DNA of 64,000 bases from Atrina japonica (Eukaryota > Mollusca > Bivalvia > Pterioida > Pinnidae), in assembly GCA_030159075.1 (NCBI GenBank), contig BROG01000071.1:807001-871000 (forward strand). The letters run 5' to 3'. This document shows positions 48,590 to 61,004 of this stretch, piece by piece. The notes beneath the pieces were generated by a model. That model was not told the DNA's origin and did not search any database. It saw only the letters and a program-made list of their open reading frames with translations. The translations under genes and the position numbers were made by a program. Each line of letters begins with the position of its first letter. Within the stretch, counting starts at the first letter, position 1.

Positions 48590-51193
48590 TTATTGATAAT
48601 CAGCTTTTGGCTGACTCTTTACCTCAAGCATAAATACAACATATATTATCTATTGTTAATAAATAAAATGTACTTGGCAACTAATGAAAATAAAATATAA
48701 TACATACATACACACACACACACATAATATATTTATATACATTTACACACAACACACACTTAACATAATGATAATCCTACCAGCAACTATTTCTTGATAA
48801 TAATTTCAAAAAACCAACAGAATGCCATTGAAATATTCTGGTACTTATAAATATAAATATCTAAAAAGAAACAACAACAACATACAACTCTTTATACTTT
48901 GGCATCAAATGTGAGGCAAATTTGGTGCGACATGAAGATATCACAAGAAAAGGTATTCTATTACCAACAGAAAAACAATTTCTAGATCAATGTTCTAATT
49001 TACAGGTAACTTTCAATACATACATTCTAACTGCTAGACTTATTTGCTTAAACCTTTCACCCCTGAATATTGGAATGGTATGTTTTCATTGTTTACAGTC
49101 TATTGTATTCTGGTCTTTAGTATTGCATAGTTTAATTAGGTGTAATATGCTCCCTGCTGTAATTGCATGTAGCACTCTTGGCTTTCCTTAGTGTATCCTT
49201 TGAGGGATTGAATGTAAAACATAGACTGTATAAGTCAACATTACAAGTCAGAAGACTACAAATGGTGTCACTGTCCATGGACATTCTGTTTTCTCTCTGA
49301 ATTTTCCTCACCATTGAAAATAACCTTTCACAATCTGCATTGCTATTTGGTATAGTCATCAGTAGAGAAGCTACCTTGCAGAGGTTTGGATATCTTGGAG
49401 TATCTGTGACTTTGTTTTTCAACAATGCCATGGTTCCCCCAAAACTCATCTATTCTTGTTTCAGTTGGAATGAAAGCTGGAAGGTCTGTAGCAGAAGAAA
49501 CACTGAATTCCAGATACTCCTCCTCCAATTTCGAAAGATCTATGTCTTTGGTTACTGATGGAAATCTCTGCACAATCGAAAGAACAGAATTCACATGCTC
49601 ATCACCTCGTCTCTGGGTTCAAAAACCCCATGCTTGCAACAACTGGGTCGTTAAAGGGAAATTTTGCCAGCATCTTTCCCACCACTGCTGAGTAGAATTT
49701 TCTGACTGCCCTGGAAAAAAAATACATAAATTCCAGTTCAAAATAGAATAAATATTTTAATTTTTTTCTGTCAACAATTTGCAGGAATCTTGATCATATA
49801 AACTGGAAACTGGAAAATAAATATATTCAGCCATGTTCAGAAGTTTTGGATAATTTACACAAAACACAATAGGTAAATCACATGAAAACCCTGTAAATCT
49901 TAGTGTTAATTTTACCTGTCATTTTAGTAAAATTTAATTTTGCAATCTTAAAATCTCATAAGTCGATTATAATACAAGATATTTTACAAAATGTACATGC
50001 AATTAAATTCATGTACACATCAAGTATCTGAAAAGTGGACATTTCAATAATAAAAATTCTTATTCTAATTGAATAATAAATACTTCTGTCATTGTTCATT
50101 TAACTACAAGTATTACTTCAATACTTACTGGAAAAACCTTTTGATGACACTTGTGGGGATGTCATCTTGCTGTTCTGCTAGGTATGACCTAGTATACATC
50201 CCCACAGCTATGATGTTGTCTTGCAACATGCTGTCTTCATCAAGGTAAGGGACTTTTGTCAGGTCATCTGAGGATTGGATTACTTTCGCTTTAACAAATC
50301 TCCCCAAAAACTTTCGCAAAAGACGGTCCATTTCCTTGTCCAGATATCCTATCTTGGACCCATCAGCCTATGGATAAAAGTGATATTACTATAAAAAAAT
50401 GACAGCAATGTACATTTCAAATCAATGACTGAATTTTACTTAACTCTTACTCAATTTTCTTACAGAAGCATTATGCTTTTCCCCCCAAAAAATTCTTTCC
50501 TTTTTACTAATTAGATTGATAAACAATAACAACAGAGATATACACAGGCATAAAAATCTTTAAAATTGCTATAAAAACTCAGTTTGCCAATTATTCACGT
50601 GCAATTGATCCATTCATGTTTACTATTTGTATATACATACTTTGGACCTGACCTTATTTTCACAAAACATATAGGAATACAAGATTTTGTTATGATTGTG
50701 TTAAGCTCTTATAATTTGTTATTGTACATCAAGTACAAGTAATAAAAGTAGAAAAATTTTGAATTATCATGTACAAATAGGTTTTCTTCAATACTCACCT
50801 GGAACATGGTGTTGAATTCATTCAGTGGCTCTAAAATGTATACCAAGAAATGAAAATAAAGTTTCATTTCATGGGAAACTAGATGACCAGTAACTCTCTT
50901 CACTCGCCCCGGTTTGTCTACATCTTCATGTGAAGTGAAATAACTAGACAGAGCTGGCCAGTGATCCAGGATCCTCCTAGCACATTTCTCCAAGATGAGC
51001 CATCTTGTAGCACAACGCTTTAAGAGTTTGTTAGGCTCTTTGTCACAGAACTCTAGGAATTCTTTATACTTTTCCCTGCGAGAGGAACTGAAAAAAAAAT
51101 AAAATCAACAATAAAAGACAAGCAATATGGAAATAAAGTTTATTTTAGATAATTAATATAAAGTACTGGTAATATGGTCAATATAATGATAAT

Positions 51194-51591
51194 CAGGGTG
51201 GGCTCACTCTGTCATTCGCCAATGTAGGTATTGACTGTTCTCTTTGAACTCTGGCGAAAAAGTGTAATTTGCTATTATTTTTATCATATTTGATGCATGT
51301 TTAAAGAAAAAGCACAATCAGACAGCTACCTCTGACAATTCATGCAGTATGAGAAATAATATGCTAGATTGTATCAACACACTGTCCGAAGTGTTTCCAA
51401 TCAAGTCAAAATACAGAAATGGAATTAGTTTGCCATATGCACTGCATATGTCTATACTTTGCACTTGCCAACATGTTGTGTAAAATTACAAAACTTATTT
51501 TCGTATGAAAATTAATTGACCTGGCTAATCAAGACTGCAGCTGGCTAATTTTGTTTTGGCTCACAGTTTTCTGAGTTTAGGGACATCCCTG
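51194..51591. mobile_element. Non-autonomous hAT-like element in intron 4 of the transposase gene
   Basis: It starts CAGGGTGGGCTCACTC and ends GGGACATCCCTG, giving inverted CAGGG termini. The right half (TTCCAATCAAGT, GACCTGGCTAATCAAGA, TTTTCTGAGTTTAGGG) is repeated at 55385 to 55610. No clean target duplication is seen. Confidence 0.6.
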
Positions 51592-51789
51592 GGTATTCTT
51601 TCTCGTATTTCATGGAAAGTAAGTCTGATATTTGTCTCCATGGCAAATGCAATTTTGTTGTATATGTAAAAGATCACCTCAATGATAACATACCTATGAA
51701 AGAAGTGAAAGTATGTATCAATTAGGAAATCTTCCACAGGCAATGGTAGGGTTTTGACAGCTGCTACTAGGTACTGAAAATGATTTTTT

Positions 51790-52725
51790 CAATGAAAAAA
51801 TAGTGATTTTGGCCATTTTTTTAAATAAAGCTACCAAAAACCTGCAAAACGACACCAAAATTAGCTCTGTACCTCAAGCGGTTGTCGAGATATGTTAAAA
51901 TCTTTATTTCGATGACCTTTTTGCACCGAAAAATGAAGATTTTTGACATTTTTGAGCTATCAGAACTACATTATCATTGTAGATGGAACACTGATCTTTC
52001 TTAAAACTGTTATTTACCAACTATATTCATAAAAACAAGCATACATACCCTTCTAGATAGACCATACATAAAAATACCAGACATCAAATATGGCATGCCG
52101 TGCAATTTTTCCAGCACAATTGGCCTTTGGTACCATGAAACCAAAGCCGTAATTTTCCAGCATTTATTTTTAGGGACTCAACTTTCTAATTTTTGTATTA
52201 TAAGAAAGTTATTTTGCCAGAAAAATAACATCCAGGTATGAAATAGCTTATAATTATGGTTTTCTTGGCTGCTAAATACCCTATGTCAGCCTGATTCTGC
52301 TGCAAAAAATTGCCCCGAATGCCATATTTAGCACCTGGTAATTCTGTTACCATAAACAAAACATGTTTGGACTTAAATACTAAACCTTTAAGCTACTTCC
52401 AGATAGTACATCCAATTTTTTTAAGACTTACAGCACTTCTGTGTATAAAAATATAGTCACCTGAACATCCCATGTAGGGCCAATTTGCAAAATGAACAAA
52501 AATCGAGGAAAATAGCTTAAAATATGGTATATTAAAATGTTCATAACTTTTTAAGTTTTCAAGATATCTCACTGAAATTTGAAATACAAGTAGTTTAAAC
52601 CTTACTCCTTCATAAAGAATGAATAAATATATGTTATCTAATCAAGCAAGCAAGCAAGCAAGAACTTTAGTACCAAACTGTGACAAAAATTAAAAAAATC
52701 TGAGAAAACATACGAGAATGCCGAA
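51790..52725. other. Intron sequence of the hAT gene
   Basis: Long AT-rich non-coding stretch with short motifs such as CGAGATATGTTAAAATC (51887) and CAAGATATCTCACTG (52559) and a small (AAGC)5 run near 52644. It is downstream of the nested unit at 52726 and could be its 3' UTR. Confidence 0.4.
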
Positions 52726-53737
52726 TTACCCAATTGTACCACTATCGTTTTTGTACAGCCAATAAGTTAACTGTCCACAAACTGGACCAATAAAATTAAG
52801 GTCAATTTTACTAGCTAAAAAACTTTGTAAATCGTGTGATGTAACTTGTTGAAGATTTTGTTGTGCTTTCTCCACAAGTGCTCTAAATCGTTGTTTCTGA
52901 TATTTTGGATACATTTTTGAAAGGCATTCTTCAATGAAAACCCAAGGTTTATCATGCTTGATCTTCATCATGTACATCTGCAGAAGCAGTGAATTTGTTA
53001 TGTCAAGTTTTGGTACATCTGGCCTACGCCCTTTGCCACTCCTTAAAAAACACTCCACATAACTGTCTGTAGATGTCATCATCTGAAAAAATATCAAGAC
53101 CATAATTATATTGGCCATGGATCACAAATACATGCATAAACGGAAGCATGCACACATACAACTAACAGATTTGATTTGATTATGTTTTATGTTGTTGCAT
53201 CAGCAATTTTCAGTCCGACATCTGCGACGAGACTGAGGTCTATTTGATTAATTATTTATGTGATGTGTGATGATGATGCAGATTTAAAGATCTGCTTGTA
53301 CTAGGCCAGCCATAATCAGTTTTAAAGTGCTTGTTCACTGAAACACTATGTTGCAGATAGACATGATATCGCACTTTGGACAGGGGAATCGCTACCTACC
53401 ACTATCGGAAAAAGAAAAAGAAAAATGAAAATAAAGATCTTTTGAAATTGTTTGTTTTATTTACAAAGTTAGAATTGGTTTGGTTTGAATGGTTTTTAAG
53501 GAGACAGTCAGTTCAGGAATGGTGGAGGAAGCTGGAGTGCCCGGAGAAAACCACCGACCTTCGGCAAGCAAACTGACAAATGTTCTCACACTAGGAACTG
53601 TCCTGTCCCGGCCGGGGTTCGAACCTAGACCATGAGAGGCATTATGATCCATAGGCCACGCCCTAGACCACTCGGCCCCTGAAAGTTAGAATGGGACAAA
53701 CAACGATACATGTTTATGCATAACACACACACACACA

Positions 53738-53775
<38 letters not shown>

Positions 53776-54446
53776 CTAACAGATTTTTAAAACAAATAAG
53801 GATTGGGACTTGGAGCATATTATTTTTATTTAAGCAATGTTAGCAAGATTGTGGAAAACAAAAACAAAAATTGCACACACACACAATGTAGGAAATTATG
53901 TTACTAATAAGTTATAACTTGATACTGTATACATTACTTGTCTGTTATATACTTATAATTACGGCTAAACAAACTAGTCAAATGTGTCATGGTCATGGAA
54001 AATCTGAAAGAGACATAAAAGAAACCACAAAGCAACGTATTCAAAATAAAACAGAAATCAGAATAAAAAAATTAAAATGTTTAAACTCAATACAATGAAA
54101 CTAAAAATAAAGATAATAATTTCACAATTTCGCAATTTAAAATCAAATAAAAATAAGAAACATATATATAGCAGTAATTGAATGAAACAAAACGGGAAAA
54201 AAAATATGAAAAGCAAATTTTAAAATTTTAAAATTAAATCACGGCTGAGATACCAGTTCGAGTTTGTGTTTGCAAAAGCTAAAACTTATTAATTAAAATT
54301 TATAAAAACAATGACTGAAAGACTAGATAAAACAAAATTGCAAAGTATAAATTCGCCGATCAACACATTAATTCTCATTTCTTACCTAAATATTCTTCAA
54401 TAGACTCCACAGTAAAGGTTGTGCTGCTTTTCGCGGAGGCCGCCAT
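52726..54446 (-). CDS. Unrecognised two-exon gene nested in the hAT intron
   Basis: Exon 1 (54446-54386) starts ATGGCGGCC and encodes AASAKSSTTFTVESIEEYL before donor TTTAG/GTAAGA. Exon 2 starts at 53082 after acceptor ATTTTTTCAG and stays open to TAA at 52726 in a frame that reads KGRRPDVPKLDITNSLLL, MYPKYQKQRFRALVEKAQQ, GPVCGQLTYWLYK. Splicing puts exon 1 into a different frame that first reads DDDIYRQLCGVFF and then stops at TAG; removing one T from the T6 run at about 53044 would connect the two frames. No known domain, signal or membrane segment is apparent. The composition looks protein-coding (mixed charged and aromatic residues). GC-rich sequence with GCATGCGCGAT upstream of the start could be a promoter. 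Function unknown; a transposon-encoded protein is possible. More 3' exons cannot be excluded. Confidence 0.45.
53476..53681 (-). mobile_element. tRNA-derived SINE with target duplication, nested in the unrecognised gene
   Basis: On the minus strand it begins CAGGGGCCGAGTGGTCTAGG with an A box, followed by the B box GGTTCGAACCCCGGC, then TTTGTCAGTTTGCTTGCCGA and GGTGGTTTTCTCCGGGCACT. A perfect 11-base duplication AAAGTTAGAAT flanks it at 53465 to 53475 and 53682 to 53692. It lies in the intron of the gene at 52726 to 54446. Confidence 0.93.
53722..53772. repeat. (AC)n microsatellite
   Basis: AC dinucleotides with one CC interruption. Confidence 0.97.
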
Positions 54447-55384
54447 TTTAGCAAGAAAGCTAAACGGGGCATGCGCGATATATGCATATTGCAGAGTCGC
54501 ATCTACGCCATAGTTTCGCATTCAAAACTACTTTCGTTTTCAAATAGTTTTACATTTTGTAGTTTAATTTGGTACCAAGATCGTGAAAATCGGTTAATGA
54601 AAAGTTAACAAAAATTGTCTTTGAACTTGGAGAACATTTTAAAATCGAAAATTTAAGTATTTTCCCTCAAAATTTCCGTAATTTTTTTATACTGGCTTTT
54701 AGCTTATAGTATCAACAAACGGGAGGTAACTCTTATACCTCTGTTAAACCCATGGTGCAAATGCGACTAGGCATTAAACGGCCGCAACCCACAATCGCGT
54801 TCGAGAAAATTTCGCTGAAAATGGAGTAAAACATCGATAATCCTGTCGTTAGCATGCATTTAAAAATGCATAACAATACATATTTTAAAAATCCTTTGAA
54901 AATATAAAACATACAGACTGAAAGAACAAAGTCTAAACTTTTATTTCATATATATTTTTATTAAAATTACATCTAATGTATCAACAACAACTTGAAAGTA
55001 AAAAAGGCCAAATACACAGCTTTATATGTGAAAATAACCGTTTCCTGCTGTATTTCAAATGCATTTTCAGTACCTACTGCTACTGCGCAAAGGTTAAGCA
55101 AATGGCAAATACAGCCCATGTCAAATATGTCAGGATTCTGTTCTTTAATCTTTGTCATTACAGAGTTTCTGCTCCCCTTCATAACACTGCAATTGTCCGA
55201 CATAAATGAAACAACATTTCCCCATGGAATATTGTTATCCCCTAACAAAAAAAAAAACAACCAAAAAACAACAATAAAATAAATATTCATGCAGACTGCT
55301 GTTATTCAAAAGAGATATATGATCAGCATTGATCACAGACAACTACATTTAACATTGCACACAACATCTGTTAAAAGAGAATGC

Positions 55385-55610
55385 TTGATTGGTGAAAACA
55401 GAATGTTCCCAAATTTTTCCAATCAAGTAAACTTGTAAATAGTGTGCCACATGTATATAATTTCCTCTTGTCACCACCATGTTACACAAAAATCAAAACA
55501 TATTTGGTATCAATATTCATCGACCTGGCTGATCAAAATTTCAATTGACTAAAAATATATTGGTTGACTAATTTTTGGTTCATACTTTTCTGAGTCCAGG
55601 GGGAGCCCTG
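55385..55610. mobile_element. Partial second copy of the CAGGG-ended element, in intron 2 of the hAT gene
   Basis: It ends GAGTCCAGGGGGAGCCCTG and shares TTTTTCCAATCAAGTAAACT and CGACCTGGCTGATCAAAATT with 51390 to 51591. The left terminus is not identified. Confidence 0.55.
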
Positions 55611-56799
55611 CAAATGAATCTACAAAAATACTGAGATATTGTTATGAGTACTTACAAAAAAACCTGTTGCAGATGGTCAAATATATTCTGGGAAGAACCT
55701 ATGTTACAAAGTGGCATATCCAGAAACCTGGTGGTAGAATAATCTGTGAATATTCTAACGAGTATGGCTAGGGTCTTTTCAGCATTCCTGTCATTACTTT
55801 CGTCAATTGCCAATGAAAATGGATTGTTTTTACAGTGTTCCACCACCTCCTTATGTAATGCAGGCGCAAGGGCTTTCTTTACAATCATCGTTGTTTTAGT
55901 CTTGCCACTTCCAAATTTCTGGGCTATCTTACTATCCGGCAACATTTTCTTACAAATTTTTGTAAAGTGGTCTCCCACTGCAAACGGCAAATTGTGCTCA
56001 GCTAGGAAATTTGCGAAGAGAGTCTCTGCCTTTATAACATCTGAAAAGTTGTTAAATTTCATGAATTTATTTGTCATTATTTACAAAAATATATCAACAT
56101 GACTGCTTGTTGTGGAAATTTATATCTAAATCTGTGTAGATGTACGTTTTTATAATTTTTATAACCCAAGCCAAGTGTTTACCTACCCAATCTAGATATA
56201 TAAACATCACGTGATACCATGATTATAATACAAACACCTACAAATTATGCAAATTATGCAGTATCAAGATATACAACAAACAGCAACGTACAACGTTTAC
56301 TAGTAGACATCTCTCCACAAAATGCATTGTAAATTTGGTGATAGCAGATCTAATACCCATTAAATAATTTGATATTGCCCTTTATTCCGGGGATGAATAA
56401 GAACCTGGTCGGAGGCAGATAGTGAGATACCCGCTTCCGTCCCGCTTAAAATCTTCAAAATGGCTAAACACTGAAGCATGTCATGTAGATTTTAATTCTA
56501 AATTATGCTAGATAAGATCAATAAAATTTAATAAAACACATACCTTCGTCGTCTAACGTTACAAGAAAGTTCTTCATAGGAACAGAGTTGTTCTGTGAGT
56601 TTTCATTCGATCTATGCGTTGATGTCTGCGAGTGTTTTGCAACATCATTCTTTCCGCCATGATCAATCTTAAAATCTTCGCAGCACACTTTGCAGAATGC
56701 ATAATCCATGCCTTTGGAATTTTTTGACAGCCATCCTTTGGACGTGCTTTCCCATGTAGGTTGATACTTATTTTTGTATTGCTTTGTTGGAGATCGCAT

Positions 56800-57110
56800 A
56801 GTTATTCTTGTTTAAATCACCGTAACTGTAAGCGGAGTCATTCAGCGGTAATGGCAGGAAAAGGAAGAGAATATTTTGATTTAAGCGCTTTGTATCAATT
56901 AGATCAACTTTATTGGATTATGATAAACATTTGGCAGATTCAAATGTATTTGTCAGGGTTATAAATAATGTGACTTTCAATCTTAATGAATGAACTAAAT
57001 TTAATAATTATGGGGTATTTTTAAGGTCAATAATTTTATTCGTGAAATTTAGGCCAAATCAGTGAAAGTAACATAGAATCAATTGTATGAAATAGCAATA
57101 TGTAAAAGTT
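56800..57110. other. Upstream flank of the hAT gene
   Basis: No terminal inverted repeat, promoter box or repeat that I can support. Confidence 0.4.
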
Positions 57111-57117
57111 TCACTTT

Positions 57118-57312
57118 GTTGTTTCATGATAAAAGTTTTGTTGTGTCAAAGTTTTGTGTTGTTTCATGATCAAAGTTTTGTTGTTTCATGCTCAAAGTTT
57201 TGTTGTGTCATGCTCAAAGTTTTGTTGTTTCATGATCAAAGTTTTGTTGTGTCATGCTCAAAGTTTTGTTGTTTCATGATCAAAGTTTTGTTGTTTCATG
57301 ATCAAAGTTTTT
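57118..57312. repeat. Minisatellite, 22-bp unit, about 9 copies
   Basis: Units follow GTTTTGTTGTTTCATGATCA plus AA, alternating with GTGTCATGCTCAAA variants. The two variants are interspersed rather than blocked. Confidence 0.92.
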
Positions 57313-57860
57313 TGCTTGCTCACATGAAAATTGTTGTCCACTGAAATCTCCTCCTACCATATAAGTTATCAATTTCAGATGTTCAGCTAGTAGTGATTTT
57401 CCTATCTCTAAAACCTCTGGTTCCAGGGTCTAGAAAATAGGGAACATATATGACATTTTAACTTAAAAAGAAAAACTTACTACTGTAATTTAAGACATTT
57501 GTTTTAAAATACTTTATCTTTTATTTTGAAATTCAGAATTGTGAATTTATGCATATTTTTTTAGGGGGGGGGGGGGGAATACAAGTCATCTTTGCATTGG
57601 GAGTTTGTCTGAAACCAGACCCAAAATCAATCTAAGAATAACCTAGTATTAGTGATATCCATATTGGATTTTCCTCGCTGAAGAATTAGTCTCAGCTTTT
57701 AAGTTCAATGCTGGAGTTATCTCTCTTTACATACTGAGTTTGGACAATAGGGTAATGTAATTTAACACTTGACTAGCTGTGACAACACTAGGGCAGTGTA
57801 TTGACCAGAGAATTTTGATACAATACATTACAATATTAAAGAACATACCCGATGTAGAGA

Positions 57861-58002
57861 GATTATTACATGGTAAAATTCATATCACATATCATATCAA
57901 CCCAAGGGCTCAATTTCAGACAGAGGGCTTTAGCCTGTGTCTGATATTGAGCCCTCAATGGACTGTTATAATATGTGATAAGAGTTTTACCATGTTATAA
58001 TC
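57861..58002. mobile_element. 142-bp foldback MITE
   Basis: GATTATTACATGGTAAAATT at the left pairs with TTTTACCATGTTATAATC at the right. The centre is a tight hairpin, GGGCTCAATTTCAGACAGAGG against CCTGTGTCTGATATTGAGCCC (about 57905 to 57956). The whole element is one imperfect palindrome without coding capacity. Confidence 0.88.
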
Positions 58003-61000
58003 TATTTATCATATACAAACAGTACTACTTGCAAATCATATTGATTGATTTCACTGAAAGTATAAGTTTTATATTTCTGAAGTGAATTAAATGAATTAAG
58101 CAAGGAATGATTGCTTCAATAAATTTTAATTTTTCAATAACTGCCAAGTCCTGCAATACCTTTTGCCTTCTTTTGACATCGTAAACAAACAATATGTCGT
58201 CTGACACAACCCGTTTCATAAATTCCGAAGTGTGAGATACAGATTTTTGCATGGCCGGTCTGAAATTGATACGGATTTTTGCATGGCCGGTCTGACATCG
58301 ATTAGTTGATTTTGGCGATATCATACCATGCAAAACTTGCATATAAAGTACAAAGTATATGGAAAATTGGATTTTATATGTGCTTCAAAATTTTCATGTA
58401 GAGATAATGAAGAGACAACAATAATGCGTGTTCTGAATTTTAATTTTAACAAAATACTGAACACAGGTCTGTATGAACTCATGAACACAACTCTTCAATT
58501 GATGGACATAATTAATTGGCAGTGTTTAGATCAGTTATTCCCCCCCCAAAATATAAAAGCAACAACATGGGTTCAACAGGCTCTTGACAGTCTTGTTGCT
58601 TTAAAAAGAAAATTCCAGAAGTGCCGAAATCTTTTCAGTGAAAATTGTCAATTTCATATTCACGCTGTAATATTTCTGAATTTCTGACATATGCAAGTCT
58701 TACCGGTAGTTTAACATGTTTTCAACCACTAATATTACTAATAGGAAAATGCTGTAGGCCTGACATTTTCACTGGCACAGACATTGTTGTTCTTGGCCAA
58801 AACATTAATCTTATGATGGCAGTTTACATAAAAAAACTAGTTTGTTTTGCCTCCTGAAATATAACAACCCTGGTACTAAAGTAGCGTACATCTTCAGTGT
58901 TATGATTTTCATGAAACTTTTCCTTTACTTTATTTTTTCTTGGGCAAATGACATTTTCCTGGGACAAATATCGCAAAATTCTGGGACACTTTCTGGGACT
59001 CATTTAAATTCACTTTTCAGGTGTTAAATAAATACATAATTGTTTTCAATTCTTTATTTTACCTGTTGCAAGCTTTTTTGCAGTGACTATTACACTTTTT
59101 GAAACATGAACTGGAAGCATATTCCTGTAATGTTACATTTACATCACATTACGCAATGACCATGTATAATATCATTTTCGAGTCTTCTGAGCCGGTCTTT
59201 TTACATGTGTATTAAGGCATACATGTGACAGAAATCAGTTCAACTGCTACGCCACAACTGGAGATTTTTAATTTTTTACCTGGAGATTTGGTGTATTGTT
59301 GTTAACTCATCAACCCCTGAAAAACAATGGACTCTTCTGTAAATCAATGATTTAGACCAGTCCAAATGTGTCTTTAGGGGTGGATGAGTTAAGCACTGGT
59401 GAGCGCAGTCAGTATCTGGATGGTGACATTTGTTGCCAGTGGTGACATACACCCCCCACTCTTCCAAATCCCCACCCCACAAAAAAATTCTGGATGTACA
59501 GCTAAGGGGCATAGTGTAAGTTCTTTCAGGTTGAACCCATGAAGCTTTGGGCCGAAGCTAGTCAGCAAAGGAGGTAGTGTAACAAGTCATGGATATAGAC
59601 AGATTAACTGTCTAGTCCAATAGCTAGCTTTTAGTGGCTGGATGGTTGGTTTTTATGTTCACGTAATGAAGCTAAGTAACAGCTAGCATGTTCAGCATCT
59701 GGAGGAATGACCTTGAGATGTGATGAGTAAACCCCCGATTCATGTTACGTATGCAAAAATATTAAATAAATACCATCAAACTGAACGTGACACAAACTGC
59801 CTTTAAGGTTATCCACATTGGATGGAGTTGAAGTAGCTGTGGTATAATATTGGTATATTGAATTATTAGTTCTTGAACTGTTCCTCCTGATCTCAAACTT
59901 TGCACAGTGCATTAATCTTCCTCTCTTTTGTTTTCCATGATGAAATAACTAAAATAAGATGTAAAATTTTTCTAAAATATTGTAAATATTGTGGTGAAAA
60001 AAAAAATCCAACAGAATGAAGCACTGATTATCAGTAGTAAAGACCTTTAGTTCAAGAAATTGATTGAGTGCAGTTCACATTTGTCACTACTTTAGTACGA
60101 AAGAATAAAAACGTTTTTTTTAGTTTGCTGTCACTTATGTTTTTTTCCGAATCGATGGTACATCAGCTCGGTTATATCGGCTTACAGCCTTTCCAGAGAT
60201 AGAGTCAAAGTACGTCAGCATCGTTCGTTATGTTTTTTATATAGCGTCACACATTCTAGTCCTTTTGGTAAGATGAACAATTGTGTTTGTAGAAAACTGA
60301 GACTGTCAGCCCATTTATATCTGTACAAAGATGACACCTATAAACTTTGATAGAGTTGTTACTGTAAACATTTCATTGAAACTTGCATACATGACCTGAC
60401 CTTTGGGACACAAGAAAACTGGTCTTTATAGGGAGGATGTCTTTATATAGAGGTTGATTTGTCACACAAATGGTACTGTTGGGGACAGCAAAAAACGATC
60501 TTTGTGACCAGGTGGATCCACGTGTGAAGTAATGAAGTTTGAGTGTAACTTACCTGCATGTCGAAAATAAATATTGATATCAAAGTTCATTTTAATACTC
60601 TATATGGACATTTAGCCGGCTAATATACAACTTACAAGCATGTAATTAATCAGTTTAAACATGAGAATATCAAACATAATTCCAAATTTTCCATGAGAAA
60701 ATTATAAACAAAGGGGAGCTCAGACAACCTGTTATGATATGAATGTCCTCACTTCTGAAATAAGGAATCAAGGACAAGTCTGACCAAGGTCAACTCAGAA
60801 ATAAATATTCGAACACTCGGCTTGTTTTACGGGACCACTGGCATCTATTTCAAATACTTTGATAGCAATGTTTTACAGCTCTGTCTGTTTGATGTCATCT
60901 TTATGAAAATACGGAGAAGGGGTACCTTGTCTTTGATCAAGTGTTGCGCAACCTGACTGCTCACATATTACTAGTACCAAGTTCACCAGAATGTGTGACA

Positions 61001-61004
61001 CTAT
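58003..61004. other. Non-genic stretch with a 30-bp direct duplication
   Basis: GATTTTTGCATGGCCGGTCTGA occurs twice, at about 58234 and 58268. Open frames on both strands at 58025 to 58690 have no domain I recognise. No other structure was found. Confidence 0.45.

Larger units (their letters stand above)
49132..56799 (-). pseudogene. hAT-superfamily transposase gene, seven exons, three one-base frame errors
   Basis: Exons (minus): 56799-56544, 56040-55656, 55241-55074, 51766-51694, 51087-50799, 50367-50129, 49710-49132, about 660 residues. Donors are GTATGT, GTAAGT, GTACTG, GTATGT, GTGAGT and GTAAGT. Exon 1 has a BED-like zinc finger (FCKVCCEDF, then HSQTSTH). Exon 2 carries LAIDESND with the first catalytic Asp; exon 3 has SFMSDNCSVMKG (second Asp) and CHLLNL; exon 5 has ATRWLILEKC; exon 7 has NSNADCERLFSMV, with the catalytic Glu in the hATC dimerisation region. 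Phases agree at five of six junctions. The frame slips by one extra base at a T7 run ending exon 2, at an AGG near 49606, and at TTTTGGGGG near 49440. It is therefore either a recent pseudogene or an intact gene with homopolymer errors in the assembly. No CAG-type terminal repeats were found at its ends, so a host-domesticated copy is also possible. Confidence 0.8.

Noticed and set aside
53600..53681. A true tRNA gene on the minus strand
   Set aside because: Same reasoning: tRNA-like head of a SINE with 11-base duplications.
54976..56102. Plus-strand frames of 77, 96 and 118 codons
   Set aside because: Antisense shadows of hAT exons 2 and 3.
58025..58687. Overlapping 105-codon minus and 119-codon plus frames, considered as exons
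   Set aside because: They have no matching splice partners or domains I recognise, and part lies in a 30-bp duplication.
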